A stretch of DNA of 38,122 bases, from positions 1 to 38,122 of the forward strand of contig NZ_BAMN01000022.1 of NCBI RefSeq assembly GCF_000615905.1. Direction: 5' to 3'. The notes under the pieces are model-generated. The model saw nothing but the letters and a program-made list of their open reading frames with translations, made no database searches and was not told where the DNA came from. Below are positions 7,743 through 15,811 of the stretch, in pieces. This stretch comes from Companilactobacillus nodensis DSM 19682 = JCM 14932 = NBRC 107160. Its GTDB lineage: Bacteria; Bacillota; Bacilli; Lactobacillales; Lactobacillaceae. The translations under genes and the position numbers were made by a program. Within the stretch, counting starts at the first letter, position 1, and every line of letters begins with the position of its first letter.

Positions 7743-7771
7743 AGTATAGCATAATATATGGAGTAAGACAA
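7743..7771 (-). promoter_or_regulatory. Promoter giving a leaderless mRNA
   Basis: On the minus strand, -35 TTGTCT (7766-7771), a 17-nt spacer and an extended -10 TGC-TATACT (7743-7748) precede the YitT-like gene. The initiator ATG begins 8 nt after the -10, where transcription should start. No ribosome site fits in that gap. Confidence 0.65.
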
Positions 7772-7971
7772 TCTTGTTTTAACGTTTTCATAAATTTGAG
7801 AATCCTATTGTAGCAGGTATTACAGCATTTCTTATTGCAGGAGTGTTACTAAGGTTACAAAAGTCGACCAAACTGTAACTCTGAGGTGGTGGCTATGTAA
7901 CATAGGGCTGTTAGTATAGCATCATAGCAATGAGAGCTAAACAATCTAAACATAAGGATGTAATTTAATTT

Positions 7972-8607
7972 ATGAAAAAAGTATTATCTATCGCATTAGT
8001 AAGTACAATCGTATTAACAGCATTAGGAGCAACAACAGCAAACACCGTTGACGCCGCTACTACAGTTGATAGTACACACGTTACAGTAGAGAAGGGTGAT
8101 ACATATAAGAGTATTGCTGCTGAAAACAGCACAACAGTTTCAGCACTAGAACAAGCAAATGGTAGAACAGTCGGTGGATTTGATTTGATCTACCCTGGTG
8201 AAACAATCACATTACCATCAGCTACAGCAAATACAACATCAACTGATACATCAGCAGCAACTGCAACTGCCGCAACTACAAATACAACTACTCAAGCAGC
8301 TACAACATCAACACAATCAACGACTGCCACAACAGGTACTTCAAAAGGAACATTCAAGATCAGCTTCTATGATCCAGCCGTATTAGGTTCAAACATGGGT
8401 TACAGTGGTGTTGCCGCTAACCTATCAGTGTTCCCTAAGGGTACACAATTGAAGATCACATTGTCAGACGGTACAGTAATGTACAGAACAGTTAATGATA
8501 CAGGTACATTTGCTAACTCTAATTCACAACAATTAGATGTTGCTATGCCAAGTTCTTCAATTCCTTCATACGGTGTTACAACAGCATCTGTTGAAGTAAT
8601 TGCATAA
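7972..8607 (+). CDS. Secreted LysM and 3D-domain cell-wall protein
   Basis: A 211-residue exported protein. The signal peptide (1-28) ends ANTVDA, and one LysM peptidoglycan-binding repeat spans about 36-82 (VTVEKGDTYKSIA to TITLPS). A Thr/Ala/Gln-rich low-complexity linker covers 83-123. The C-terminal 3D domain starts at FKISFYDPAVLGSN and contains the conserved aspartates in FYDP, VNDTG and LDVAMP. 3D domains form a double-psi barrel related to lytic transglycosylases such as MltA and YocH, so peptidoglycan cleavage is plausible but unproven. A paralogue lies about 20 kb downstream. The ribosome site AAGGATG is about 13 nt from the ATG, longer than usual. Confidence 0.88.
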   Translation: MKKVLSIALVSTIVLTALGATTANTVDAATTVDSTHVTVEKGDTYKSIAAENSTTVSALEQANGRTVGGFDLIYPGETITLPSATANTTSTDTSAATATAATTNTTTQAATTSTQSTTATTGTSKGTFKISFYDPAVLGSNMGYSGVAANLSVFPKGTQLKITLSDGTVMYRTVNDTGTFANSNSQQLDVAMPSSSIPSYGVTTASVEVIA

Positions 8608-8621
8608 TATGAATTTTATTG

Positions 8622-8645
8622 AGTCGCTTAATAGGCGGCTTTTTT
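8622..8645 (+). terminator. Intrinsic terminator after the LysM-3D gene
   Basis: Stem AGTCGC (8622-8627) and GCGGCT (8635-8640) is followed by five T residues. The stem is short but well placed just after the stop codon. From here to about 8890 I see only AT-rich sequence with no gene. Confidence 0.7.
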
Positions 8646-8892
8646 GTTTTCATTAGAAAATATATTGTTATTTCTAATAAATATATTGATATCAATGATG
8701 ATCATACCAGATAAATGGTTTATCAGATAATAAATTTAATTTCAAAAGTGTTGATTTAACAACAATTTTAGACCGTTATAACGATAGAATATAAAAAAAT
8801 ACTTTTCAAATTAGAAAAACTAGCTATAATGAAGTCATGGATTTGGAAATGAAAACATTAAAAAGCAAGTGAAAAGAATTTAATTTTATCTG

Positions 8893-8921
8893 TTGACATT
8901 ATCGTTTTCAAATTGTATTAT
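8893..8921 (+). promoter_or_regulatory. Promoter of the methionine uptake operon
   Basis: A consensus -35 TTGACA (8893-8898), 17-nt spacer and -10 TATTAT (8916-8921) lie just before the T-box leader. This predicts transcription from about 8928. Confidence 0.85.
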
Positions 8922-8954
8922 CATTTCAACGATTAATAACAAATAACTATTTCA

Positions 8955-9236
8955 AACAATTTGATCAGGGGAAGTAGTTCAATATCCAAAGTACAGAAAG
9001 CCTCAGTAGCTGAGAAGGGGACGCGGACTTGAACGAAAATGACCTGTGATTGGTGCGCTGAGTCCTTCGGGATAAAGAGGCAATGGTTGGTACCCTTTAC
9101 AGTACACGCGTATAGAATTATATTCCGTACGTTGTAGAGGGGATAAGTGTAAGCATATCCTGAATTAGAATGGTACCGCGGGAAGCCGCTTCTAAAAATG
9201 AACAATTAATGTTCGTCTTTAGAAGCGGCTTTTTTT
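8955..9236 (+). promoter_or_regulatory. T-box riboswitch, methionine-specific (first copy)
   Basis: The leader carries the T-box antiterminator sequence TGGTACCGCG at 9171-9180. Immediately after it is a strong terminator, AAGCCGCTTCTAAA pairing with TTTAGAAGCGGCTT, ending in T7 near 9236. Stem I shows the AGTA-type element near 8973. On its 3' side is the conserved string GAAAATGACCTGTGATTGG, where ATG (9039-9041) followed by A fits a methionine specifier codon. Uncharged tRNA-Met is expected to stabilise the antiterminator and switch on the metQ-peptidase-metNI genes. The same string recurs in the second T-box, which supports the specifier assignment. Confidence 0.93.
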
Positions 9237-9300
9237 GTTTGTTAGAAATAGGTATTTGTTAGAGATCACGAGAAAAGTATTTAAAGGTGGGGGAAACATT

Positions 9301-10125
9301 ATGACAAGATTTAAGAAAGTAACAAGAGTTTTATTGCTAGCCTGTACAGCTTTATTCGTATTCGTACTAGCCGGTTGTGGTAGCCAAAGCAAAGACACGA
9401 CCGTAAAGGTTGGTATCAATCCAACAGATGCTCCAATTTGGAAAATCGTTAAGGCGAATGTCAAAAAAGAAGGCATCAACCTAAAAATTACTGAATTCAG
9501 TGATTACAATCAACCAAACACAGCCTTATCACAAGGTGAACTAGATATTAACGCATATCAACACAAGTATTTCTTAGATGCCTGGAACAAAGCACATCAT
9601 ACAGATATTGTTCCTATTGGTAACACAGTTATTCAACCAATGGCAATCTACTCAAATAAGATCAAGAACATCAATGCTTTGAAGGATGGCGATAAGGTAG
9701 CTCTTCCTAATGATGCATCAAACGAAAGTAGAGCTCTTGTATTACTTGAGAATGCCGGACTTATCAAACTTGATAATAAGACCAAACTTGCTACAGTTAA
9801 GAACGTTTCAGAGAACAAACTAAACTTGAAGTTCACACTTCTAGATGCTGCACAAACAGCACGTTCATTAGATGATGTAACAGTTGCAGTTGTTAATGGT
9901 AACTACGCAAGTGATGCTAAGTTGAAACCATCAGCAGCCTTATACACAGAAAAGATCAACGAAAGTACTAAACCATGGATCAACTTCATTGCAACTAATA
10001 AGAAAGACAAAGACAACAAGACTTACAAGAAGGTTGTTAAAGCTTTCCAAACAAAAGCAGTCTCAAAAGAAATTAAAAAGGTTTACGGTGGTTCGGCCGT
10101 ACCAGCTTGGAATACAAAACTATGA
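9301..10125 (+). CDS. metQ: Methionine ABC transporter substrate-binding lipoprotein (first copy)
   Basis: A 274-residue lipoprotein of the NlpA/MetQ family that delivers methionine to the MetNI importer. The signal peptide ends in lipobox LAGC with lipidated Cys26. The core motifs FSDYNQPNTAL, DINAYQH, LPNDASNESRAL and TARSLDDV are those of MetQ. The ATG at 9301 is preceded by GGTGGGGG; an upstream TTG at 9235 lies in the T-box terminator and is rejected. It is the first gene of the T-box operon and is followed 30 nt later by a paralogue. The arrangement resembles the plpABCD-ydcBCD methionine operon of Lactococcus. Confidence 0.93.
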   Translation: MTRFKKVTRVLLLACTALFVFVLAGCGSQSKDTTVKVGINPTDAPIWKIVKANVKKEGINLKITEFSDYNQPNTALSQGELDINAYQHKYFLDAWNKAHHTDIVPIGNTVIQPMAIYSNKIKNINALKDGDKVALPNDASNESRALVLLENAGLIKLDNKTKLATVKNVSENKLNLKFTLLDAAQTARSLDDVTVAVVNGNYASDAKLKPSAALYTEKINESTKPWINFIATNKKDKDNKTYKKVVKAFQTKAVSKEIKKVYGGSAVPAWNTKL

Positions 10126-10155
10126 GTTAAAAACGAAAATTAGGTGGGGAAGCGT

Positions 10156-10986
10156 ATGAGAAATTTCAAGAAACTAAGTAGATTACTATTAATAGCATTC
10201 ACAGCATTATTTATCTTTGTATTAGCCGGTTGTGGTAACCAGAGCAGCAAGGAACAAACTGTCAAGGTAGGTATCAGTGCATCAGATGAGCCAATCTGGA
10301 AGGTTGTAAAACAAAATGCCAAGAAAGATAACATCAATATCAAAATCGTGACATTTAACGATTACAATCAACCCAATACCGCCCTAGCTCAAGGCGAACT
10401 TGATATCAATGCATATCAACACAAATATTTCTTAGATGCATGGAACAAAGCACATCATACAGATCTCGTTTCAATTGGTGTAACCATCATTCAACCGATG
10501 GCATTGTATTCTAACAAAGTTACATCACTCAGTGATCTAAAGGATGGCGCCAAAGTTTCTCTTCCAAATGATACAACTAACGAAAGCAGAGCTCTTGAAT
10601 TATTACAATCAGCCGGACTCATTACATTGAAAAAAGGTGTGAAACTAGCATCTGTTAAGGATGTAACTAGTAATAAACTTAACTTGAAATTAACCTTGCT
10701 TGACGCTAACCAAACCGCACGTTCACTTGGTGATGTCGACGCTTCAGTAGTTAACGCTAATGTTGCCAGTGATGCCAAGTTGAATCCTAAGAAAGCCATT
10801 TATAGAGAAAAAGTAAACAAGGCATCTAAACCATGGATCAACTTGATTGCTACACAAAAGAAAGATAAAGATAACAAGACTTATAAGAAAGTAGTTCAAG
10901 ATTTCCACAAGAAGAACGTTGAGAAGGCTATTAGTAAGGTCTATGGCGGTAACGCAGTTCCAGCATGGAAGGTAGATCTTAAATAA
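10156..10986 (+). CDS. metQ: Methionine ABC transporter substrate-binding lipoprotein (second copy)
   Basis: A 276-residue NlpA/MetQ-family lipoprotein, with lipobox LAGC and lipidated Cys26. It is clearly a tandem duplicate of the preceding gene, sharing FNDYNQPNTALAQGELDINA, the AYQHKYFLDAWNKAHHTD block and the C-terminal GGNAVPAW. The start at ATG 10156 follows GGTGGGG by about 8 nt. The copies differ most in the mid-region and near the ends, which leaves room for different ligand preference (L-Met, D-Met, sulfoxide or Met-peptides). This is an inference. Confidence 0.93.
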   Translation: MRNFKKLSRLLLIAFTALFIFVLAGCGNQSSKEQTVKVGISASDEPIWKVVKQNAKKDNINIKIVTFNDYNQPNTALAQGELDINAYQHKYFLDAWNKAHHTDLVSIGVTIIQPMALYSNKVTSLSDLKDGAKVSLPNDTTNESRALELLQSAGLITLKKGVKLASVKDVTSNKLNLKLTLLDANQTARSLGDVDASVVNANVASDAKLNPKKAIYREKVNKASKPWINLIATQKKDKDNKTYKKVVQDFHKKNVEKAISKVYGGNAVPAWKVDLK

Positions 10987-11018
10987 TAGAAGAAATACAA
11001 AAATCAGGAGGAATTCAA

Positions 11019-12356
11019 ATGTCAAAGTTAGATGATCCATTGATTCAAGAATCAATCGAAGAACTGAAGCAATATATTGCTCTACCATCAGTATCCGCAA
11101 AGCATCAATCTATTAATGAGACGGCCGAATTCCTCAAGAAATTGTTGACTGACTTCGGAGCCGATGCAACTATCTGGAATGATTATAAACATCCAGTAGT
11201 ATTCGCAGAGGCCAAACCTGAGAAGCCCAGCAAGACAACAATTCTTATCTACAATCACTATGATGTTCAGCCAGAAGAACCAATTGAGTTATGGAATTCA
11301 GATCCATTTGAGCTGAAGATAACAGACGATAAGTTCATCGGACGAGGTGCTTCTGATTGTAAGTCAGACTTGATCAGTCGTATCACCGCATTGAAGATCT
11401 ATCGTCAAAAGCACGGCGACTTGCCTTGTAACATCAAGTTCTTGGTTGAAGGTGAGGAAGAAGTTGCTAGTGAACACTTAGTTGATTACCTCAAGAAGTA
11501 TGGTGACAAACTTGCTAATGACTTGATCATCTGGGAATCCGGAAGTAAGAATGAGCATGAACAATTCAGTATTACTGGTGGTAATAAAGGAATATTGTGT
11601 TTTGAACTTTCAGCCTTATCAGCTGATATCGATCTTCATTCATCACTTGCAGCGGTTGTTGATAGTGCTACTTGGAGATTGACTAAGGCAATCGATGCAT
11701 TACGTGATACAGATGGTACTATCAAAGTTCCAGGTTTCTACGATGATGTCGTTGAACCAAGTGAACGTGAAAAAGAATTAGTTGCCAAAACAATTGAACC
11801 TGATTTAACTAAGAAGTGGGGCTTGAAAGTCCCATTGCTTAAGAATGAATCTGTAAATTATAATTTGACCTTCAAACCAACGGTTAATATAGAAGGAATC
11901 ATTAGTGGTTGGGAAGGTGAAGGTGTCAAAACCTTTACACCGAAAGCTGCTGTTGCCAAATTGGAATTCAGATTAGTACCAAATCAAGATCCAAAAGATA
12001 TATTTGATAAGTTAACGAAGCATTTAGAGTCACAGGGATTCAGTGATGTATCAGTTAAGTATTTATTAGGTGAAAGAGGATATCGTTGGGATCTCGATAG
12101 TCCAATCGTTAATACTTTGATTCAAACTGCCAAGGACTTCTATGGTGGTGAGGATGCGGTAGAGGCGTTACCATCCAGTCCTGGTACTGGTCCAATGTAT
12201 GTAGTTAATAAATATGCACAAGCCCCAATCGTTTCAATTGGTGTTAGTTATGCCAAAGGTGGAGCACATGCACCTAACGAAAACATTCGTATCAAAGATT
12301 ATTTGGACTTTATCGATTTCTTCGATGAATTTTTAGCCAAAATAAATAAGGAGTAA
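11019..12356 (+). CDS. M20-family metallopeptidase (dipeptidase-like)
   Basis: A 445-residue zinc peptidase of the M20 family, cytoplasmic (no signal). Metal and catalytic residues are in place: H80 and D82 in YNHYDVQP, D113 in GRGASDCKSD, the E147-E148 pair in EGEEEVAS, and the C-terminal His in GGAHAPNE. The lid/dimerisation domain occupies about 190-320. AGGAGG precedes the ATG. It sits inside the methionine uptake operon, between metQ2 and metN (3-nt gap to metN), like YdcB in Lactococcus. The likely job is to hydrolyse imported Met-containing dipeptides or N-acyl-methionine. Context gives this specificity, not the sequence. Confidence 0.88.
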   Translation: MSKLDDPLIQESIEELKQYIALPSVSAKHQSINETAEFLKKLLTDFGADATIWNDYKHPVVFAEAKPEKPSKTTILIYNHYDVQPEEPIELWNSDPFELKITDDKFIGRGASDCKSDLISRITALKIYRQKHGDLPCNIKFLVEGEEEVASEHLVDYLKKYGDKLANDLIIWESGSKNEHEQFSITGGNKGILCFELSALSADIDLHSSLAAVVDSATWRLTKAIDALRDTDGTIKVPGFYDDVVEPSEREKELVAKTIEPDLTKKWGLKVPLLKNESVNYNLTFKPTVNIEGIISGWEGEGVKTFTPKAAVAKLEFRLVPNQDPKDIFDKLTKHLESQGFSDVSVKYLLGERGYRWDLDSPIVNTLIQTAKDFYGGEDAVEALPSSPGTGPMYVVNKYAQAPIVSIGVSYAKGGAHAPNENIRIKDYLDFIDFFDEFLAKINKE

Positions 12357-12358
12357 TT

Positions 12359-13420
12359 ATGGTAGAAAAGAACGGGATAGTACAACTAAAGAATATTGAT
12401 GTTACATTTCATAACGAAGGCAAGACGATCGAGGCCGTCAAAGACGTCTCAATCAATGTACAAAAGGGTGATGTCTTCGGTGTTATCGGATATTCCGGAG
12501 CTGGTAAAAGTACATTAGTACGTGTTATCAACCTCCTTCAAAAACCAACTGCTGGTGAAGTAATTGTTAATGACCAGAAGTTAACAGAATTGAGTGCCAA
12601 AGATCTTCGTAAGGCACGCAAGAATATCGGAATGATTTTCCAGCACTTTAATTTAATGAGATCTTTAACTGTTTTTGGTAATGTAGCTTTTCCATTACGT
12701 GACTCCAAGCTTTCTAAGCAAGCACGCAAAGACAAGGTCAATAATCTGCTAGAGCTAGTTGGATTAAGTGATCGTGCTAATAACTATCCATCACAATTAT
12801 CAGGTGGACAAAAGCAACGTGTTGCTATCGCTCGTGCGTTAGCTAGTGATCCAGAAATATTAATTTCTGATGAAGCTACTAGTGCGCTGGATCCTAAGAC
12901 AACTACTGAAATTTTGAGTTTGTTAGGTAGATTGAATAAGGAATTAGGAATTACGATCGTCATTATTACCCATGAAATGGACGCTATCAAGCAAATCTGT
13001 AATCGAGTTGCGGTCATGGAAGAGGGTAAATTGATCGAGGAAGGCGACTTACTTACGATCTTTGCCAATCCTAAGAAGAAGCTCACTAAGGACTTTGTTA
13101 ATACTTCTACACAAATCAGTAATGTTCTGGATGAAGTTAAGGAGAGTGGAATCATTGATTCTATCTCAGGTCACTTGGTTGAGTTGAACTTCATGGGCGA
13201 TGTTACTAATGAGCCGATCATTATTGAGTTGTACAAAAAATTCAATATTGAAGCAAATATTCTCTTTAGTAATATTGAGCGTCTTCAAGGTACAACGGTT
13301 GGTATTATGTTGTTTGACCTTGAGGGTGAACAGAACAAGATCGACAAAGCAATTCAATATCTAACTGATTTGAAGATTAACGTTAAAGAAATTGATTTAA
13401 AAGAAAGTGAGGGTAAATAA
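12359..13420 (+). CDS. metN: Methionine ABC transporter ATP-binding protein
   Basis: A 353-residue ABC ATPase that powers methionine import. Walker A GYSGAGKST is at 44-52, the Q-loop is in MIFQHFNLMR, the signature LSGGQKQR is mid-protein, and Walker B ILISDEATSALD is followed by the switch His in IVIITHE. The C-terminal portion (about 270-345) has the NIL/ACT-like domain that in MetN binds methionine and inhibits transport, so feedback inhibition is expected. It starts 2 nt after the peptidase stop with AAGGAG upstream and runs to within 3 nt of metI, indicating tight coupling. Confidence 0.95.
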   Translation: MVEKNGIVQLKNIDVTFHNEGKTIEAVKDVSINVQKGDVFGVIGYSGAGKSTLVRVINLLQKPTAGEVIVNDQKLTELSAKDLRKARKNIGMIFQHFNLMRSLTVFGNVAFPLRDSKLSKQARKDKVNNLLELVGLSDRANNYPSQLSGGQKQRVAIARALASDPEILISDEATSALDPKTTTEILSLLGRLNKELGITIVIITHEMDAIKQICNRVAVMEEGKLIEEGDLLTIFANPKKKLTKDFVNTSTQISNVLDEVKESGIIDSISGHLVELNFMGDVTNEPIIIELYKKFNIEANILFSNIERLQGTTVGIMLFDLEGEQNKIDKAIQYLTDLKINVKEIDLKESEGK

Positions 13421-13423
13421 TTC

Positions 13424-14113
13424 ATGACACATTTTTTAAATACGTACTTACCCAATGTTGTAGCTAACTGGGAAGGTGACAATGGTTTCGTAGTTGCCAT
13501 TCAACAGACGCTATACATGACGTTTGTCAGTGCAATCTTTGCCGGAGTTATCGGTATTATCTTAGGAATTCTCTTAGTTGTAACAACCGAAGATGGTATT
13601 ACACCTCACAAGGTGTTCTATACTACCTTGGATAAGCTGGTTAACTTATTCCGTTCCATACCATTTATTATTTTACTAGCGGTCATCGGACCATTTACCA
13701 AATTGATTGTTGGACAAACGATCGGACCTACAGGTGCTTTGGTTCCGTTGGTCATTGGTACAGCACCTTTCTTCGCCAGACAAGTCCAATTGGCACTGGT
13801 AGAAGTTGATCAAGGTGTCATCGAAGCAGCTGAGGCAATGGGATTGTCGCCGATTCAAATAATCTTCAGAGTTTATTTGAAAGAGGGACTCCCAGAACTT
13901 ATCCGTTCAGGAACTTTAACAACTATTAGTTTGATTGGTTTGACTGCCATGGCTGGTGCTGTTGGTGGTGGTGGTCTTGGTAATATGGCCATATCCGTTG
14001 GTTATCAACGATTTGAAAATGATGTTACCATCGTATCTATGCTTTTGATCTTAGTTTTGGTTTTTGTTATTCAAGGTCTTGGAGACTTCGCAGTGAGAAA
14101 ACTAGAACATTAA
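13424..14113 (+). CDS. metI: Methionine ABC transporter permease
   Basis: A 229-residue inner-membrane permease with about five transmembrane helices. The EAA loop that contacts the ATPase reads EAAEAMGLSPIQIIFRVYLK, and downstream is the MetI-typical AGAVGGGGLGNMAI. It is the last gene of the first methionine operon, followed after about 30 nt by a second T-box with no intervening terminator that I can see. Confidence 0.95.
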   Translation: MTHFLNTYLPNVVANWEGDNGFVVAIQQTLYMTFVSAIFAGVIGIILGILLVVTTEDGITPHKVFYTTLDKLVNLFRSIPFIILLAVIGPFTKLIVGQTIGPTGALVPLVIGTAPFFARQVQLALVEVDQGVIEAAEAMGLSPIQIIFRVYLKEGLPELIRSGTLTTISLIGLTAMAGAVGGGGLGNMAISVGYQRFENDVTIVSMLLILVLVFVIQGLGDFAVRKLEH

Positions 14114-14144
14114 TTCGGGTTTCATTTAAGCTTTATAAATATTG

Positions 14145-14405
14145 AAACAATATGATCAGGGGAAGTAATTTGATTGTTGTGCGCAGAAAGCCTCAATTGG
14201 TTGAGATGAGGAGACGACTTCAGATGAAAATGACCTGTGATTGGTACACCGAGTCGATTAGATTAGGATGTGATGGTTGGTACCCATTATCATACTGGGA
14301 GAGTGCATCTAGCGCTCCTCGGTGAGGTGACAGGTGTAAGCTTGTTACAAAATTAGAATGGTACCGCGATTAGTCGCTTCTATAAAATATAGGAGCGGCT
14401 TTTTG
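14145..14405 (+). promoter_or_regulatory. T-box riboswitch, methionine-specific (second copy)
   Basis: The antiterminator T-box TGGTACCGCG lies at 14359-14368, followed by the terminator stem AGTCGCTTCTATA (14372-14384) with TATAGGAGCGGCT (14388-14400) and five Ts. The start GATCAGGGGAAGTA and the specifier-side string GAAAATGACCTGTGATTGG (ATG at 14230-14232) are shared with the first T-box. This points to a duplication and the same tRNA-Met. It controls the third metQ. I see no convincing promoter between metI and this leader, so it may act as an internal attenuator on the long transcript. Confidence 0.93.
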
Positions 14406-14434
14406 TTTACAAAAAAATGGAGGATCGTCGGATT

Positions 14435-15268
14435 ATGAATAAAAAAATTAAGGGTATATTAGCAATTTTATTTACAACATTATCAATTTTTGTATTAGCA
14501 GGTTGTGGCAAGAGTGCCTCAGCGTCAGATAAAATGACAACCGTAAAAATCGGGATCATGGGATCAGATAACCGAATCTGGAATACAGTTGATGAAAAAT
14601 TACAAAAACAAAATATCAAAATTAAGTTAGTAGAATTCTCAGATTACAGCCAACCAAATACAGCTTTGGATCAAGGTCAAATTGATCTAAATTCCTTCCA
14701 AACAGTTTACTTCATGGATAATTGGAACAAGACTCATCACACAAATATCGTTGGTATTGGTGATACAGCTATTGCACCTATGGCTTTATATTCAAAGAAA
14801 ATTACTAAGTTAAGTGAATTAAAGGAAGGTGATGAAATTGCTCTTCCTAACGATGCTACAAATGAAGGACGTGCGTTGGCCCTACTTCAAAGTGCTGGTT
14901 TGATCAAGCTTAATAAAGATGTATTACCAACTAAGAAGTCTATTATCGAGAATAAATTGAACTTGAAGATCTCAGAATTAGATGCAGCCCAAACAGCTCG
15001 TTCACTTGGTGATGTTACAGCATCAGTTGTTAATAGTGGTGTTGCCAGTGATGCTAAGTTGAATCCGAAAAAAGCAGTTTATGTTGAAAAAGTAAGTAAG
15101 GCTTCAAAGCCTTATGTCAATGTTATTTCGGCTAATAAGAAGGACAAAGATAACCCTGTTTACAAGAAAGTTGTCAAAGCTTACCAATCAGAAGAAGTTG
15201 CTAAGCTATATCACAAGTATTATGGTGATTCCGAAGTACCAGCTTGGAATCTTAAAATATTGAAATAA
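14435..15268 (+). CDS. metQ: Methionine ABC transporter substrate-binding lipoprotein (third copy, own T-box)
   Basis: A 277-residue NlpA/MetQ-family lipoprotein with lipobox LAGC and Cys24. Family motifs are FSDYSQPNTAL, LPNDATNEGRAL and TARSLGDV. It is the most divergent of the three: the AYQH motif is replaced by SFQTVYFMDNWNKTHHT. The start at 14435 uses GGAGG at 14419-14423, an 11-nt gap that is longer than ideal; the ATG at 14417 overlaps that site and is rejected. It has no adjacent ATPase or permease of its own and presumably feeds MetNI upstream. Confidence 0.92.
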   Translation: MNKKIKGILAILFTTLSIFVLAGCGKSASASDKMTTVKIGIMGSDNRIWNTVDEKLQKQNIKIKLVEFSDYSQPNTALDQGQIDLNSFQTVYFMDNWNKTHHTNIVGIGDTAIAPMALYSKKITKLSELKEGDEIALPNDATNEGRALALLQSAGLIKLNKDVLPTKKSIIENKLNLKISELDAAQTARSLGDVTASVVNSGVASDAKLNPKKAVYVEKVSKASKPYVNVISANKKDKDNPVYKKVVKAYQSEEVAKLYHKYYGDSEVPAWNLKILK

Positions 15269-15273
15269 TAATT

Positions 15274-15294
15274 AGGCCGAAAGGCCTTTTTTTA
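15274..15294 (+). terminator. Intrinsic terminator after metQ3
   Basis: A compact stem AGGCC-GAAA-GGCCT with a GNRA-type tetraloop is followed by a run of seven Ts. It ends the methionine regulon. Confidence 0.9.
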
Positions 15295-15319
15295 TTTGTT
15301 GGAATCAAAGTGACAAAAA

Positions 15320-15358
15320 TGTAAGTTAGCTGTAAGTAATTTAAATGTACTTACAGCT
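15320..15358. promoter_or_regulatory. TGTAAG repeats and inverted repeat before the PspC genes
   Basis: TGTAAG occurs at 15320 and 15331, an 11-bp period typical of OmpR-family response-regulator sites. It occurs again inverted at 15350-15355. The last two form a perfect 11-bp inverted repeat, AGCTGTAAGTA (15328-15338) and TACTTACAGCT (15348-15358). It lies about 45 nt before the first PspC gene and is a candidate operator. Confidence 0.6.
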
Positions 15359-15401
15359 GCCAATATCTTATTATGTTATTAAAGATAAGGGGGAGTTACT
15401 T

Positions 15402-15587
15402 ATGCACATTCCAATTAAACGTTCGCGTGATAATAAAATTTTGGCAGGTGTTGTCGGTGGTCTCGCCGAACACTTCAACTGGAATCCGGCTATTGCTAGA
15501 ATTCTGTGGGTAATTATAAGTTTCACACCGATCTCAGGTATCATTGCTTATTTAGTATTGTGGTTATTAATGGAGAATCCAGAATAA
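15402..15587 (+). CDS. PspC-domain mini membrane protein (first of a tandem pair)
   Basis: A 61-residue protein consisting of little more than one PspC domain: the basic start HIPIKRSRDNKILAGVVGGL, then EHFNWNPAIARILWV, then a membrane helix ending YLVLWLLMENPE. PspC proteins in Gram-positives are linked to envelope stress responses. The start at ATG 15402 is supported by GGGGGAG 7 nt upstream; the in-frame frame to 15345 has no ribosome site. It is followed 19 nt later by a near copy. The operator-like repeat upstream suggests stress-inducible expression. Confidence 0.88.
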   Translation: MHIPIKRSRDNKILAGVVGGLAEHFNWNPAIARILWVIISFTPISGIIAYLVLWLLMENPE

Positions 15588-15606
15588 TATATAGAGGGTG
15601 AGAATA

Positions 15607-15795
15607 ATGCATATTCCAATTAAACGTTCAAGAACAAACCAAGTTATCGGTGGGGTAATCGCCGGCTTCTGTGAAAAATATGGCTGGGATCCAGCTGTAG
15701 GCCGTGTGCTATATGTTATTTTATCGCTAACACCAGCATTTCCAGGAATTATTGTATATCTAGTATTGTGGTTGTTGATGGAACAGCCTAATTAA
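15607..15795 (+). CDS. PspC-domain mini membrane protein (second of a tandem pair)
   Basis: A 62-residue PspC-domain protein sharing the start MHIPIKRSR and the end YLVLWLLMEQP with the gene before it, so a tandem duplication. The domain reads GGVIAGFCEKYGWDPAVGRV followed by one membrane helix. The start at ATG 15607 follows GAGGGTGAG by about 6 nt. It is co-transcribed with the first copy and closed by a strong terminator. Role in envelope stress is inferred from the family only. Confidence 0.88.
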   Translation: MHIPIKRSRTNQVIGGVIAGFCEKYGWDPAVGRVLYVILSLTPAFPGIIVYLVLWLLMEQPN

Positions 15796-15811
15796 AAAAT
15801 TAATATAATAA

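Noticed and set aside
8198-8386. Gln/His-rich reading frame inside the LysM-3D gene
   Set aside because: It is the shifted reading of the Thr/Ala/Gln repeat linker of the real secreted protein and has no start signal of its own.
8836-8871. Possible 11-residue leader peptide (MDLEMKTLKSK) upstream of the methionine operon
   Set aside because: No ribosome site precedes it, it ends before the strong promoter at 8893, and the T-box already explains regulation.
8933-9205. 90-codon frame on the minus strand over the methionine leader
   Set aside because: It lies entirely in the T-box RNA structure and does not resemble a protein.
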